From: Alienimonas sp043951915
GTDB lineage: Bacteria > Planctomycetota > Planctomycetia > Planctomycetales > Planctomycetaceae
Direction: 5' to 3'
Assembly (NCBI RefSeq): GCF_043951915.1
Contig: NZ_JBINJD010000001.1
Location: 1 to 64,000 of the forward strand
DNA: 64,000 nucleotides
Of this stretch, positions 50,160 through 58,422 are shown piece after piece. A program made the translations under genes and the position numbers. The notes under the pieces are model-generated. The model was not told where the DNA came from and made no database searches. It saw nothing but the letters and a program-made list of their open reading frames with translations. Positions within the stretch are counted from its first letter, which is position 1, and each line of letters opens with the position of its first letter.

Positions 50160-51139
50160 CGACGCCGGCCCCTCCCAAAGCCCCCGCGTCGGCGCCGGTG
50201 CGGCGGGCCGGCCCCTCCAAGCCGCTGCCGTGGCGTGCGGCGGCGGTCTGCATCCTGCTGTCGATTCTGTGGGGCGGCACCCCGGCGAGCATCCGGGTGG
50301 CGGGGGACAGCGTGCCGCCGATCTTCGGGGCGGCGATCCGCTTCTGGCTGGCGAGCCTGTTCATGCTCGGCTGGTGCGTCGCCCGGGGGGAACGGCTGTG
50401 GCCGCGGCGGGGGGAGTGGCGGCCGTGCGGACTGCTGGGGGTCTTCCTGTTCGTCCAGATCGCCCTCTACCACACCGGCGTGGCGGCGACGAACGCCTCG
50501 CACGCGGCGCTGTTCATCAACACGTTCGTGTTCTGGACGGCGATCATCGAACACTTCGTCACCCGCGACGACCGCCTCACCGGCGTGCGGTGGGCCGGCC
50601 TGGCCGTCGCGGCGACGGGCGTCTGCACCGTGCTGCTCACCGCCGGGCAGGTCGCCAGCGGCAACGGCACCCCCGCGACGCTGCGGGGGGACCTCATCAC
50701 CGCGTTCTCCGGTTTCCTGCTGGGGGCGAAGATCGTCGCCACGAAGCGGACCACCAAACGGGTGCCCCCCGGCACGCTGATCCTCTGGCACGACATCCTC
50801 GGGGCGGCGATGCTGTTGGCGCTGGCCGTCGGGATCGAATCCTTCGACCCGTCCCGCCTCACGACCGAGGCCGTGCTGGCGCTGCTCTATCAGGGGCTGC
50901 TCGTCGGCGGGTTCTGCTTTGGGGCGCAGACGGCGCTGTTGGAACGCTACTCCGCCAGCCGGGTGACGGCCTTCAACGCGGCGACGCCGGTCTGGGGCGT
51001 GGCGATCGCCGTGCTGATGCTGGGCGACCCGCTGTCCCCCTGGCTGTTCGTCGCCGCGGGGGCGGTGGCGGTGGGCATCGTGCTGATCAACAAGCGCCCG
51101 GGTGCGACGGTTGGCCGCCCTCTGCAAGAGGGCGGCTAA
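50156..51139 (+). CDS. EamA-family (DMT) transporter
   Basis: A 327-residue inner-membrane protein with ten predicted helices in two EamA repeats: one begins at AAVCILLSILWGGTPASIRV, the second near LRGDLITAFSGFLLGAKIVA. Family members export amino acids, sugars, nucleotides or metabolites. The GTG start at 50156 overlaps the EboE-like stop (GTGA), so the two are one translational unit. The stop codon is inside a hairpin repeat (51111-51139). The cargo is unknown. Confidence 0.88.
   Translation: MTTPAPPKAPASAPVRRAGPSKPLPWRAAAVCILLSILWGGTPASIRVAGDSVPPIFGAAIRFWLASLFMLGWCVARGERLWPRRGEWRPCGLLGVFLFVQIALYHTGVAATNASHAALFINTFVFWTAIIEHFVTRDDRLTGVRWAGLAVAATGVCTVLLTAGQVASGNGTPATLRGDLITAFSGFLLGAKIVATKRTTKRVPPGTLILWHDILGAAMLLALAVGIESFDPSRLTTEAVLALLYQGLLVGGFCFGAQTALLERYSASRVTAFNAATPVWGVAIAVLMLGDPLSPWLFVAAGAVAVGIVLINKRPGATVGRPLQEGG
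51111..51139. terminator. hairpin repeat overlapping a stop codon; probable terminator
   Basis: Stem TTGGCCGCCCTC (51111-51122) with GAGGGCGGCTAA (51128-51139) and a 5-base TGCAA loop. The right arm contains the TAA stop of the EamA gene. It is very similar to the hairpin at 17067-17099, sharing GCCGCCCTC and GCGGCTAAC. Confidence 0.65.
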
Positions 51140-51204
51140 CGCTGCGGCCAGTTCGGGCGTACACTCCGCACGACCCTCACGGACGGACCCGGCGGAGCGA
51201 CGGC

Positions 51205-52467
51205 GTGCAGATCCATTGGCAGCCCGAACCGTTCGCCGCCTTCGGCCCCAACCCCTTCGCCGCCCCCGGGCCGCCGGCCCCGCTGCACGTGGTCGAGGCG
51301 AGGCGGAAAAAAGATCTCAAGGAGCGGATGCGGGCCGCCTGCCCCCGTCGGCCCGGCGTCTACGGGATGGTCGACACCGCCGGCCGGCTGATCTACGTCG
51401 GCAAGTCGAAGTCCCTCCGCACCCGCCTGCTGAGCTACTTCGGCAAGAGCGCCGAGGGCGAGAAGGCCGCGAAGATCATCCGCGAGACCCGCACCCTGGT
51501 GTGGGAGGAGACCGGCACGGACTTCGCCAGTCTGCTGCGGGAACTCCAACTGATCCGCACCTGGCGGCCCCGCTGGAACGTGAAGGACCAGCCCCGCAGC
51601 CGGCGGCCGCGGTACCTGTGCGTCGGCCGCGGCCCGGCCCGGTGCGTGTTCGTCACCACTACCCCGCCGAAGGACGCGGTCGCCTTCGGCCCGTTCCGCG
51701 GTCGCCGGACGCTCACCACGGCCGCAGAGGCGCTGAACCATCACTTCGGGCTGCGGGATTGCACCGGCAAGGTCACGCTGCACTGGGCCGATCAGGCGGA
51801 GCTGTTCCCGACGGACAAACGCCCCGGCTGCCTGCGGATCGACCTGGGCACCTGTCTGGGCCCCTGCGCCGGCGCCTGCACGCGGAAGGCGTACGCGGAG
51901 CGGGAGGAGGCCTGCCTGCGGTGGCTGCGCGGCCTGAGCGTCGAGAGCGACGGCCCGGACCCCGCCGGTCTGCTGGCCGAGCGGATGGCCCGGGCCGCCC
52001 GGGAGATGCGGTTCGAAACGGCCGCCAAGCTGCGGGACGCCGCCGCCGCGGTGGAGTGGCTCGCCGCCAAGCTGCACGACCTGCGGACCGTGCGGGAGAC
52101 TTTTCATTTCGTCTACCCGACCGTCGCCGGGCGGGGCCGTGAGAAGAACCGGGACGCCGGCGGCCCGGAGGACGGACGGCGGCTGTGGTACCTCATCGAG
52201 CGCGGCCACGTCGCCGCGGTGGTGCACGACCCGGTCGCCGACCGCCGCCGCCGCAGGCCGGCGGAACGGCTGCTCGCCGCCTGGGTGGACGACGGCCGCC
52301 TGCTCCCCCGGCACCACATCCCGCCGCACCCGACAGTCAACTTGACCGGGCACTGGTTCCGCACCAAGCCGGCGGAACTGGAGGGCGTGATGACGCCCGC
52401 GGAAGCCCTGGAGGCCTGCCGCAGCGGTTTCCTGCCGGAACGGAAAACGGCCCCCGTCGCGGCGTAG
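51205..52467 (+). CDS. UvrC-like GIY-YIG nuclease, lacking the C-terminal half
   Basis: A 420-residue protein with a GTG start. The N-terminal GIY-YIG domain is clear: PGVYGMVDTAGRLIYVGKSK, a conserved Arg (LRTRLLSYF) and Glu, and ETGTDFASLLRELQLIR with PRWNV. A UvrC-like Cys region follows (RIDLGTCLGPCAGAC), then a UVR-type helix ARAAREMRFETAAKLRDAAA. The RNase H-like 5' nuclease and helix-hairpin-helix domains of UvrC are missing; instead there is an unrecognised C-terminal ~110 residues. Like E. coli Cho it could make only the 3' incision. No uvrA/uvrB nearby. Confidence 0.85.
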   Translation: MQIHWQPEPFAAFGPNPFAAPGPPAPLHVVEARRKKDLKERMRAACPRRPGVYGMVDTAGRLIYVGKSKSLRTRLLSYFGKSAEGEKAAKIIRETRTLVWEETGTDFASLLRELQLIRTWRPRWNVKDQPRSRRPRYLCVGRGPARCVFVTTTPPKDAVAFGPFRGRRTLTTAAEALNHHFGLRDCTGKVTLHWADQAELFPTDKRPGCLRIDLGTCLGPCAGACTRKAYAEREEACLRWLRGLSVESDGPDPAGLLAERMARAAREMRFETAAKLRDAAAAVEWLAAKLHDLRTVRETFHFVYPTVAGRGREKNRDAGGPEDGRRLWYLIERGHVAAVVHDPVADRRRRRPAERLLAAWVDDGRLLPRHHIPPHPTVNLTGHWFRTKPAELEGVMTPAEALEACRSGFLPERKTAPVAA

Positions 52468-52534
52468 TCGGTTGCGGGCGGGCGGAGCGGCGGGGCAGAG
52501 TGTCCGGTCCACTCGCCCGCTCTGGAAATCGCCG

Positions 52535-53257
52535 ATGCTCTCCGCCCTGCTGTTCGCCGCACTCGCCGCGGACCCCACGCCCCGGGACGCCGCTGACGCT
52601 CCGCCGCTGGAGCGGGACGCCGCGCCGCCGGAGACGCTGCTGGGCCACGAGCGGGTGTTCTTCACGAACTTCGAGGGCGAGAACCCGGCCGAGGCGTTCG
52701 CGCCGACGGACGAAAAGGCGTGGGAGGTGGCGGAGCAGAACGGCAACCACGTCTTTGCCCTGAAGGTCCGCCGCAGCGACTACAACCCGCCGGTTCGCAG
52801 CCCGCACAACATCGCGCTGGTCAAGGATGTGACGCTGACCGACACGATCGTCGACGTGGACGTCCAAAGCACGATCACGGACTACAACCACCGCGACCTC
52901 TGCCTGTTCTTCAATTACCAAGACCCGTCGCACTTCTACTACGTACACCTCGGCAAAGAGGCGGATCCGCACGCGAATCAGATCTTCGTGGTGAACGGCA
53001 AGCCGCGGACGGCCATCTCGAAAACCACCACCGACGGCACCCCCTGGACCGACGAGTGGCACCACGCCCGGGTGGTGCGGAACGCGAAGACCGGCGAGAT
53101 CGCCGTCTACTTTGACGACATGAAGACTCCGGCGATGACCGCCGTCGATAAAACCTTCACGCACGGGCAGGTCGGGGTCGGTTCGTTCGACGATTCCGGC
53201 GCGTTCGACAATCTGGCCGTCTACGGCACGAAGGCCGACGGGCTGGACGCCGAGTGA
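52535..53257 (+). CDS. secreted DUF1080-like concanavalin-fold protein
   Basis: A 240-residue protein with a short signal peptide (MLSALLFAALAADP). The mature part is a jelly-roll resembling the DUF1080/3-keto-disaccharide-hydrolase-like family: VFFTNFEGENPAEAFAPTDE, DVDVQSTITDYNHRDLCLFF, YVHLGKEADPHANQIFVVNG, EWHHARVVRNAKTGEIAVYF and GQVGVGSFDDSGAFDNLAVY. Such domains are greatly expanded in planctomycetes and are thought to act on or bind glycans. Its stop overlaps the mutY start (GTGA), an odd coupling to a DNA-repair gene. Confidence 0.82.
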   Translation: MLSALLFAALAADPTPRDAADAPPLERDAAPPETLLGHERVFFTNFEGENPAEAFAPTDEKAWEVAEQNGNHVFALKVRRSDYNPPVRSPHNIALVKDVTLTDTIVDVDVQSTITDYNHRDLCLFFNYQDPSHFYYVHLGKEADPHANQIFVVNGKPRTAISKTTTDGTPWTDEWHHARVVRNAKTGEIAVYFDDMKTPAMTAVDKTFTHGQVGVGSFDDSGAFDNLAVYGTKADGLDAE

Positions 53258-54435
53258 GGGACGCGGACCTCCCCGCGTTCCGGGCCGCGCTGCTGGACTG
53301 GTACGCCGCCCACGGCCGCGATCTGCCGTGGCGGCGAACCGCCGACCCGTATCCGATCTGGGTCAGCGAGGTGATGCTCCAGCAGACGACCGTCGCAGCG
53401 GTCGTCCCCTACTGGGAGCGGTTCCTCACGGCGTTCCCCACCGTCGAGGCGTTGGCCGCGGCCGAACAGGCCGCAGTCCTGCGGCTCTGGGAGGGCCTGG
53501 GCTACTACAGCCGGGCTCGCAACCTGCACGCCGCGGCGAAGGCGGTGGTGGAGCAGGGCGGCTGGCCGCGTTCGGTGGAGGGCCTGCGGGGCCTGCCCGG
53601 CGTCGGCCGCTACACGGCGGGGGCGGTCGCCAGCTTCGCCTTCGACCTGCCGGCCCCGATCGTCGAGGCGAATACGCTCCGCCTGTACGCCCGGCTGATC
53701 GGCCTGACGGCCGACCCTCGTTCCGCCGCCGGGCAGGCGGCGCTGTGGAAGTTCGCGGAGCGGCTCGTCGCGGTCTCGGCGGACGCGGACGAGGACGCGG
53801 ACGAGGAGGTCCGTCCCTCGCGGCTCAATCAGGCGGTGATGGAGTTGGGCGGCGCCGTCTGCACGCCAAAGCAGCCGCGCTGCGACGCCTGCCCGGTCAG
53901 CCGGTGGTGCACCGCGTTCGCCAAAGGGTTGCAGGCGTCGATCCCGGCGCCGAAGGCGCGGCCGAAGATCACGAACGTGACCGAGGCGACCGTCGCCGTG
54001 CGGCGGGCCGACGGGGCCGTGCTGATCCGGCAGCGGGAGGAGAGCGAGCGCTGGGCCGGTCTGTGGGACTTCCCCCGCTTCGAGCCGCCCGCCGAGCGGA
54101 CGGCCGACGTCCCGCCGCTGTCCGCACGGCAACGGTCGCTGCCGCTGGGCGGAGACCTCGGCCCGCTGCGGGAGTGGCTGGCCGAAGCGGTCCGGGAGCA
54201 GACCGGCGTCCGCTGTGCCGTAGGGGAGGGGGCGCTGGAGATCCGGCACGGCGTCACCCGCTTTCGCATCCGGTTGCTCTGTTTCTTAGGCGAGCGGACC
54301 GGCGGGCGACTGAAGGCCGGGGTGCCGCTGCGGTGGGTTCGGCCGGCGGAGATGTCGGACGTGCCGCTGTCGAAGACGGGACGACAGTTTGCGAAGCGGT
54401 TGGTCGATCTGTCGGCGGAGAGCGCGGCGCCGTAG
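53254..54435 (+). CDS. mutY: MutY-type A/G-specific adenine glycosylase
   Basis: A 393-residue HhH-GPD glycosylase. It shows DPYPIWVSEVMLQQTT with catalytic Glu39 and the helix-hairpin-helix GLPGVGRYTAGAVASFAF. The [4Fe-4S] motif is Cys203-x6-Cys210-x2-Cys213-x5-Cys219. A C-terminal NUDIX-like 8-oxoG recognition domain spans residues about 240-390. It removes adenine opposite 8-oxoguanine. The residue matching the catalytic Asp138 of E. coli is Glu138 (IVEANTLRLYAR instead of ILDGN). The GTG start overlaps the upstream gene. Confidence 0.92.
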   Translation: MRDADLPAFRAALLDWYAAHGRDLPWRRTADPYPIWVSEVMLQQTTVAAVVPYWERFLTAFPTVEALAAAEQAAVLRLWEGLGYYSRARNLHAAAKAVVEQGGWPRSVEGLRGLPGVGRYTAGAVASFAFDLPAPIVEANTLRLYARLIGLTADPRSAAGQAALWKFAERLVAVSADADEDADEEVRPSRLNQAVMELGGAVCTPKQPRCDACPVSRWCTAFAKGLQASIPAPKARPKITNVTEATVAVRRADGAVLIRQREESERWAGLWDFPRFEPPAERTADVPPLSARQRSLPLGGDLGPLREWLAEAVREQTGVRCAVGEGALEIRHGVTRFRIRLLCFLGERTGGRLKAGVPLRWVRPAEMSDVPLSKTGRQFAKRLVDLSAESAAP

Positions 54436-54472
54436 AATGCTCGCCGCCGTCCGCCCGCCCGCAGGGGTTCCC

Positions 54473-55273
54473 ATGTCCGAAGTCCCGCCGATTCGCGCCG
54501 ACGAATCGCCTGTGGAGACTCCGCGGAGCTGGTGGACGACGCTGCTGGCGATCCTGGGTCTGGGCACCGCGGAGGGTGCCGGCGGGCTGGGCGTCTCCCT
54601 GGCGGTGCACGGCGTCGTGCTGTTGGCGATGGCCCTGTGGGCGATTGACGTACAGGGGTTGGGCAGCGGACTGACGCTCTCGGTCACGCCCGGGGTGGAC
54701 GAAGCGGCCGAAATCGAGCTGATCGAGACCGCGCGGGACCTGTCCGGCGGCAGCCCGATGGAGATTGCCGCCCCGCCGCTGGAGCTGCTCGCCGAGGACG
54801 CCCCGGGAATGGAGGTCGAGGTGCTGACGGCCGCCGCCGGCGGCGTCTCCGAGGGGGCGGGCGTCGGCACGGGAGAGGGGGACGGCGCCGGCGACGGGGC
54901 GAATCCGGAGACGGTCGAACTGCCCGGCGGGGGCACGGCGATCCGCAAGGGGAGCTTCACCGTCTGGACGATCCCCCCCGACCCGCGGCCGATGCAGGAC
55001 TACGCGATCGTGATTCAGGTCGACCTGCCGGAGAAGCTCCGGCTGCGTCGTTATCCCAAGCACGATCTCTACGGGATGGTCAAGGGCACGGACAACTTCA
55101 CGATGCGGCTGCCGGGGAACAACCTCGCGGACCGCAAGGGCTTCCTGCCGATCCGCAACGGGAAAGTGCAGTTCGTGGTCGGCATCCCCGGGGCCGAGAG
55201 CCTCGTGAAGGACCGCATCAAGGTCGGCAGCAAGCTGCTGAACGAATCCCAGACGCTGGAACTCGTGTTCTAA
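54473..55273 (+). CDS. membrane-anchored protein of unknown function
   Basis: A 266-residue protein that I do not recognise. The N-terminal ~40 residues are followed by one hydrophobic helix (about 42-62, GLGVSLAVHGVVLLAMALWA). A Gly/Glu/Ala-rich linker (about 110-145, with GAGVGTGEGDGAGDGANPET) leads to a globular C-terminal domain of about 120 residues (KGSFTVWTIPPDPRPMQDYA, YPKHDLYGMVKGTDNFTMRL). This resembles an export-type, TonB-like layout with the domain outside the cytoplasm. The start ATG 54473 was preferred; another ATG lies at 54437. Confidence 0.75.
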   Translation: MSEVPPIRADESPVETPRSWWTTLLAILGLGTAEGAGGLGVSLAVHGVVLLAMALWAIDVQGLGSGLTLSVTPGVDEAAEIELIETARDLSGGSPMEIAAPPLELLAEDAPGMEVEVLTAAAGGVSEGAGVGTGEGDGAGDGANPETVELPGGGTAIRKGSFTVWTIPPDPRPMQDYAIVIQVDLPEKLRLRRYPKHDLYGMVKGTDNFTMRLPGNNLADRKGFLPIRNGKVQFVVGIPGAESLVKDRIKVGSKLLNESQTLELVF

Positions 55274-55297
55274 CCCCCGCCCCCGCCGGAGCCGGTC

Positions 55298-55567
55298 ATG
55301 CTGAAGATCGAAGACGACGCCGAACGGTTCGACCTCCGCGACGAGCCGGAGGAGGAGTCCCGCCCCGACGTCGAGGAGACGTTGGAGCGCCTCCGCGAGA
55401 CGCTCACGCACGACATGGTCGTCCGGGCCTACACCTCCGCCCACGGCGAGCCGCCGACGGCCGACGAGGCGGAGGAGTACCGCGAGGTTCTCGTCGGCGA
55501 GGCCTACAACGCCGGCATCTCCGACTGGTCCGAACCCGGCGTCGACGACTTCCTCGACTGGGACTGA
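55298..55567 (+). CDS. small acidic protein, unknown
   Basis: An 89-residue, very acidic protein (MLKIEDDAERFDLRDEPEEE at the start, FLDWD at the end) predicted largely helical. No known domain was recognised. It lies 24 bases after the membrane-anchored protein gene and before an ATP-grasp-like gene, so it is probably part of the same transcription unit. Acidic composition suggests a soluble cytoplasmic protein. Function is unknown. Confidence 0.6.
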   Translation: MLKIEDDAERFDLRDEPEEESRPDVEETLERLRETLTHDMVVRAYTSAHGEPPTADEAEEYREVLVGEAYNAGISDWSEPGVDDFLDWD

Positions 55568-55652
55568 GCCCGTCAACGCCGCCTCCGGCCCGACGCTCCT
55601 CGTCGCCAACTTCGACTTCGACGACCGGCTCGCCAAGCCGGCGCTGACGACG

Positions 55653-56507
55653 TTGCCGAAGCCCCTGCGGGCGATCAACGCCCGCCTCGCCCCGCTGCTG
55701 CAAGGCCTCTGCGGCCCGGACGACACCGTCGCCGTCCCCGGCGATTGGGTGGCGGACGCCGGCCGGTTCGAGCGGGTCGAACCGTGGGGCGTGGAGCCGC
55801 ACGTCCTCGGCTGGCTGAGGCTGATCAGCGTGCGGGACGAGGCGCTACGAGCCCTGCCGGGTCCGGCGGGCGTTAGGTTCGTGAACGGGCGACGGTGGCA
55901 GTTTGAAGAAGAAAAGCGACTCGATGTTGCATCCAAAGATCAACGTCTCATTGAACCTCGCCGACATCCCTCTGACTTCACATACCTCTGGTTCGACAAG
56001 TGGATGGAACTCGGGGCCGGGATGGGCCGGGCGACTCGGTCCGGGCGGTGCGTCGTAAAGACCGAGTTCGGCGGGAGCGGCCGGGGCGTCCGCGTGGTGG
56101 ACGACAAGAACTTCGAGGCGATCCACGCTTGGGGCGACCGTCTGCTCGATCGAGAACAGCCGCTCTTCGTGGAGCCGTTCGACGACGCCGACGCCGAGCT
56201 CAGCGCCCACCTCACCGTAACCGACGATGGCGTGATGTTCGACGGCCTCTGTTCCCTCCGCTCCACGCCGAAGGGACAGTTCGAGAGCGTCGAACCTCTC
56301 TTCGACCCGCCGCCGGCGCTCCTCGATGTCCGGCCGGTCTGGGAAGCCGTCGCGGAGCGGGCGCGGGCGGACGGGTATCGCGGGCCGCTGGGCATCGACG
56401 CGGCGGTGAAGGACGGCGTCGTCGTCCGCCCGATCCGCGACGTGAACGCCCGCTGGACGATGGGGCGGATCGCCCTCGTCACCGGGCGGGAGGTGCGCAA
56501 CCCGTAA
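55653..56507 (+). CDS. ATP-grasp-like protein; true start uncertain
   Basis: A protein of at least 284 residues with ATP-grasp character. It has a Lys-bearing strand and Gly-rich loop (CVVKTEFGGSGRGVRVVDDK, about residues 130-150), then PLFVEPFDDADAELSAHLTV and a C-terminal metal-ligand-like segment RPIRDVNARWTMGRIA. It may ligate or activate a small carboxylate, but no substrate can be read. The only start codon in the open frame is TTG 55653. However, the same frame upstream reads TLLVANFDFDDRLAKPALTT, which looks like a real N-terminus. A 100-base stretch inside (55890-55990) is lower in GC. Confidence 0.7.
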   Translation: MPKPLRAINARLAPLLQGLCGPDDTVAVPGDWVADAGRFERVEPWGVEPHVLGWLRLISVRDEALRALPGPAGVRFVNGRRWQFEEEKRLDVASKDQRLIEPRRHPSDFTYLWFDKWMELGAGMGRATRSGRCVVKTEFGGSGRGVRVVDDKNFEAIHAWGDRLLDREQPLFVEPFDDADAELSAHLTVTDDGVMFDGLCSLRSTPKGQFESVEPLFDPPPALLDVRPVWEAVAERARADGYRGPLGIDAAVKDGVVVRPIRDVNARWTMGRIALVTGREVRNP

Positions 56508-56514
56508 CGCGTTC

Positions 56515-56548
56515 GTAACGCCGAGGCCCCGCGGGGCCTCGGCGTTAC
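56515..56548. terminator. palindromic bidirectional terminator
   Basis: A near-perfect palindrome of two 16-base arms, GTAACGCCGAGGCCCC (56515-56530) and GGGGCCTCGGCGTTAC (56533-56548). It sits between the convergent ATP-grasp-like and SNF2 genes. The AACGCCGAGGCCC core is also found at 32645. Confidence 0.82.
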
Positions 56549-56556
56549 GCTTGAGC

Positions 56557-58422
56557 TCACGCCGCCATGCGGAGGGGGCCATCGAGCTTCTCCTTGCCGG
56601 GCACCTGCAAATCGAACAGCCCGAAGATGTCCTTGGCCTTCCAGCCGAGGTTCTCGCGTTCGCTGTCCGCCTCGCCGAGCACAGCTTGGAAGATGTCCCG
56701 CTTCTCCTGGAGTACCTTGTCGATCCGCTCCTCCACGGTGTCGGAGCAGATGTACTTGGTGACGACCACCTTGTTCTTCACCCCGACCCGGTGGGCGCGG
56801 TTGATCGCCTGATCCTCGATCGCCGGGTTCCACCAGCGGTCGTAGAGGAACACGTACCCGGCGAACTGCAGGTTCAGGCCGACGGCCCCGGTGCCGTAGC
56901 TCATCAGGATGATGTGCTTGTCCGGGTCGTTCTTGAATTCCGCGAGGATCGGCTCCCGCTGCTTGTGGGGGATGCCGCCGTGGTAGATCAGCGGGTTGGA
57001 CTGCGGCACGCGCTGCTTGAGATGGCCGTCGATCCAGTCGATCGTCTTCGTCCACTGGCTGAACAGGATCGCCTTGCCGCCGCTGGCGCTGATCTCCTCC
57101 ATGTCGCTGCACAGGGCGTCCAGCTTGCAGGACTGCTCCGTCAGCGGGTCGTAGTTGGCGATCTGTTTGAGCCGCATGACGAGTTCCATCGCCCCGCTGA
57201 CGGTCACGTCGTCGCCCATCTCCTTCAGGCGCACGACCCCGTCCTTCTCCGCCGTGTGGTAGGCCGTCTGCTGGGCGGGGGCGAGTTCGAGGTACTCCGT
57301 GCGGTCCAGCCGCGGCGGCATGTCCGGGTGCACGAGGTCCTTGGAGCGCCGCAGGATGTGGTTCTCGGAGATGACCCGCAGCCGATTGAGGTCCGCGTCC
57401 TCGTCCTTCTCCAGCGGGCCGAGGAAGCGGTAGAGGTTCACCAACTCGTCCGGCCGGTTTTCGATCGGCGTGCCGGTGAGGGCCCAGGACCGGCCGCGGG
57501 GGACGCTACCGATAATCTTGTTGGTGACGGACTCCCCGTTCTTGATCCGCTGGGCCTCGTCCAGCACGACGAGATCAAACCGCGGCCGGTCTCCGTCGCC
57601 CTCGCCGGGGCTGCCGTCGGCCTTGGGGGGCGGACCGAGATCCACCCAGTCGCGGGTGATCTTCTCGTAGTTCGTCAGCAGCACGGGGACGCCGGGCTGG
57701 GTCCAGGCCTCCTTGCGCTTCTCCCAGTTGCCCTCGATCGTGTGAACGGGGATCTCCTCCGCCCAGAAGGCGAACTCCCGCTGCCAGTTAGGAATCAACG
57801 GCTTGGGGCAGATCAGCAGCACCCGCCGGACCTGCCCGCTGCGCAGGAGCAGGCGAATCGCGGTGATCGTCTGCATCGTCTTGCCGAGGCCCATCTCGTC
57901 CGCCAGCAGGGCGCTGTCGTGGCTGAACAGCCAGGCGATGCCTTGATACTGGTACGGGAACGGCTCGAACGGCATGTGCAGGTCCTGCCCGGCGAGCAGT
58001 TCCTCCAACGGCGGCTGGAGCATGTAGAACAGCCGGTCGCTCAGCGCGAGCGTCTCGCTCGGCGGGCGCAGCCGGGTCCGCTTGCCCGGCTTGCGGGGCG
58101 GGGCGTCCGGTTTATGGAGCTTCGGCTTGGGCGGCTCTAGCAGGGGCACGCCCTCCGGAAAGGTCAGCTTGACCGTCATCACCCGCGGCGGCTTCGGCCG
58201 CCAGCGCGACGCCAGTTCCACCTCCGGCTGGAGCGGAATCGGCCGGGTCTCGAACCGCGGCGCCCGACCCAGCGAGGGGTTCATCCCGGACGGATGGATC
58301 GAAGCCGTCAGCGGGGCGAACAGCGAGCGCACCTCCGGCGCAGGGATCGGCTCCGGACGGTCGGCGGCGGCACCGTCGGCGGGTTGAGCCGCGGCGGGGG
58401 GCAGCGGGGCGGAATCCGTCAT
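56557..58422 (-). CDS. SNF2-family DEAD/DEAH helicase
   Basis: A 621-residue Swi2/Snf2-type ATPase. The seven helicase motifs are visible: I DEMGLGKTMQTITA, Ia LLICPKPL, II LDEAQRIKN, III ALTGTPIENR, IV AILFSQWTKTIDWI, V IILMSYGTGAVGLNLQFAG and VI DQAINRAHRVG. The N-terminal ~180 residues are Pro-rich with no domain seen, and the C-terminal region ends normally. It translocates on DNA and remodels DNA-protein complexes; its specific partner is unknown. The ATG 58422 shares bases with the upstream gene stop (ATGA), so it is coupled to the 179-residue protein. Confidence 0.93.
   Translation of the reverse strand: MTDSAPLPPAAAQPADGAAADRPEPIPAPEVRSLFAPLTASIHPSGMNPSLGRAPRFETRPIPLQPEVELASRWRPKPPRVMTVKLTFPEGVPLLEPPKPKLHKPDAPPRKPGKRTRLRPPSETLALSDRLFYMLQPPLEELLAGQDLHMPFEPFPYQYQGIAWLFSHDSALLADEMGLGKTMQTITAIRLLLRSGQVRRVLLICPKPLIPNWQREFAFWAEEIPVHTIEGNWEKRKEAWTQPGVPVLLTNYEKITRDWVDLGPPPKADGSPGEGDGDRPRFDLVVLDEAQRIKNGESVTNKIIGSVPRGRSWALTGTPIENRPDELVNLYRFLGPLEKDEDADLNRLRVISENHILRRSKDLVHPDMPPRLDRTEYLELAPAQQTAYHTAEKDGVVRLKEMGDDVTVSGAMELVMRLKQIANYDPLTEQSCKLDALCSDMEEISASGGKAILFSQWTKTIDWIDGHLKQRVPQSNPLIYHGGIPHKQREPILAEFKNDPDKHIILMSYGTGAVGLNLQFAGYVFLYDRWWNPAIEDQAINRAHRVGVKNKVVVTKYICSDTVEERIDKVLQEKRDIFQAVLGEADSERENLGWKAKDIFGLFDLQVPGKEKLDGPLRMAA

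Noticed and set aside
56551..58140. 529-codon plus-strand open frame opposite the SNF2 helicase
   Set aside because: Perfect helicase motifs lie on the minus strand; this frame is a codon-position shadow.
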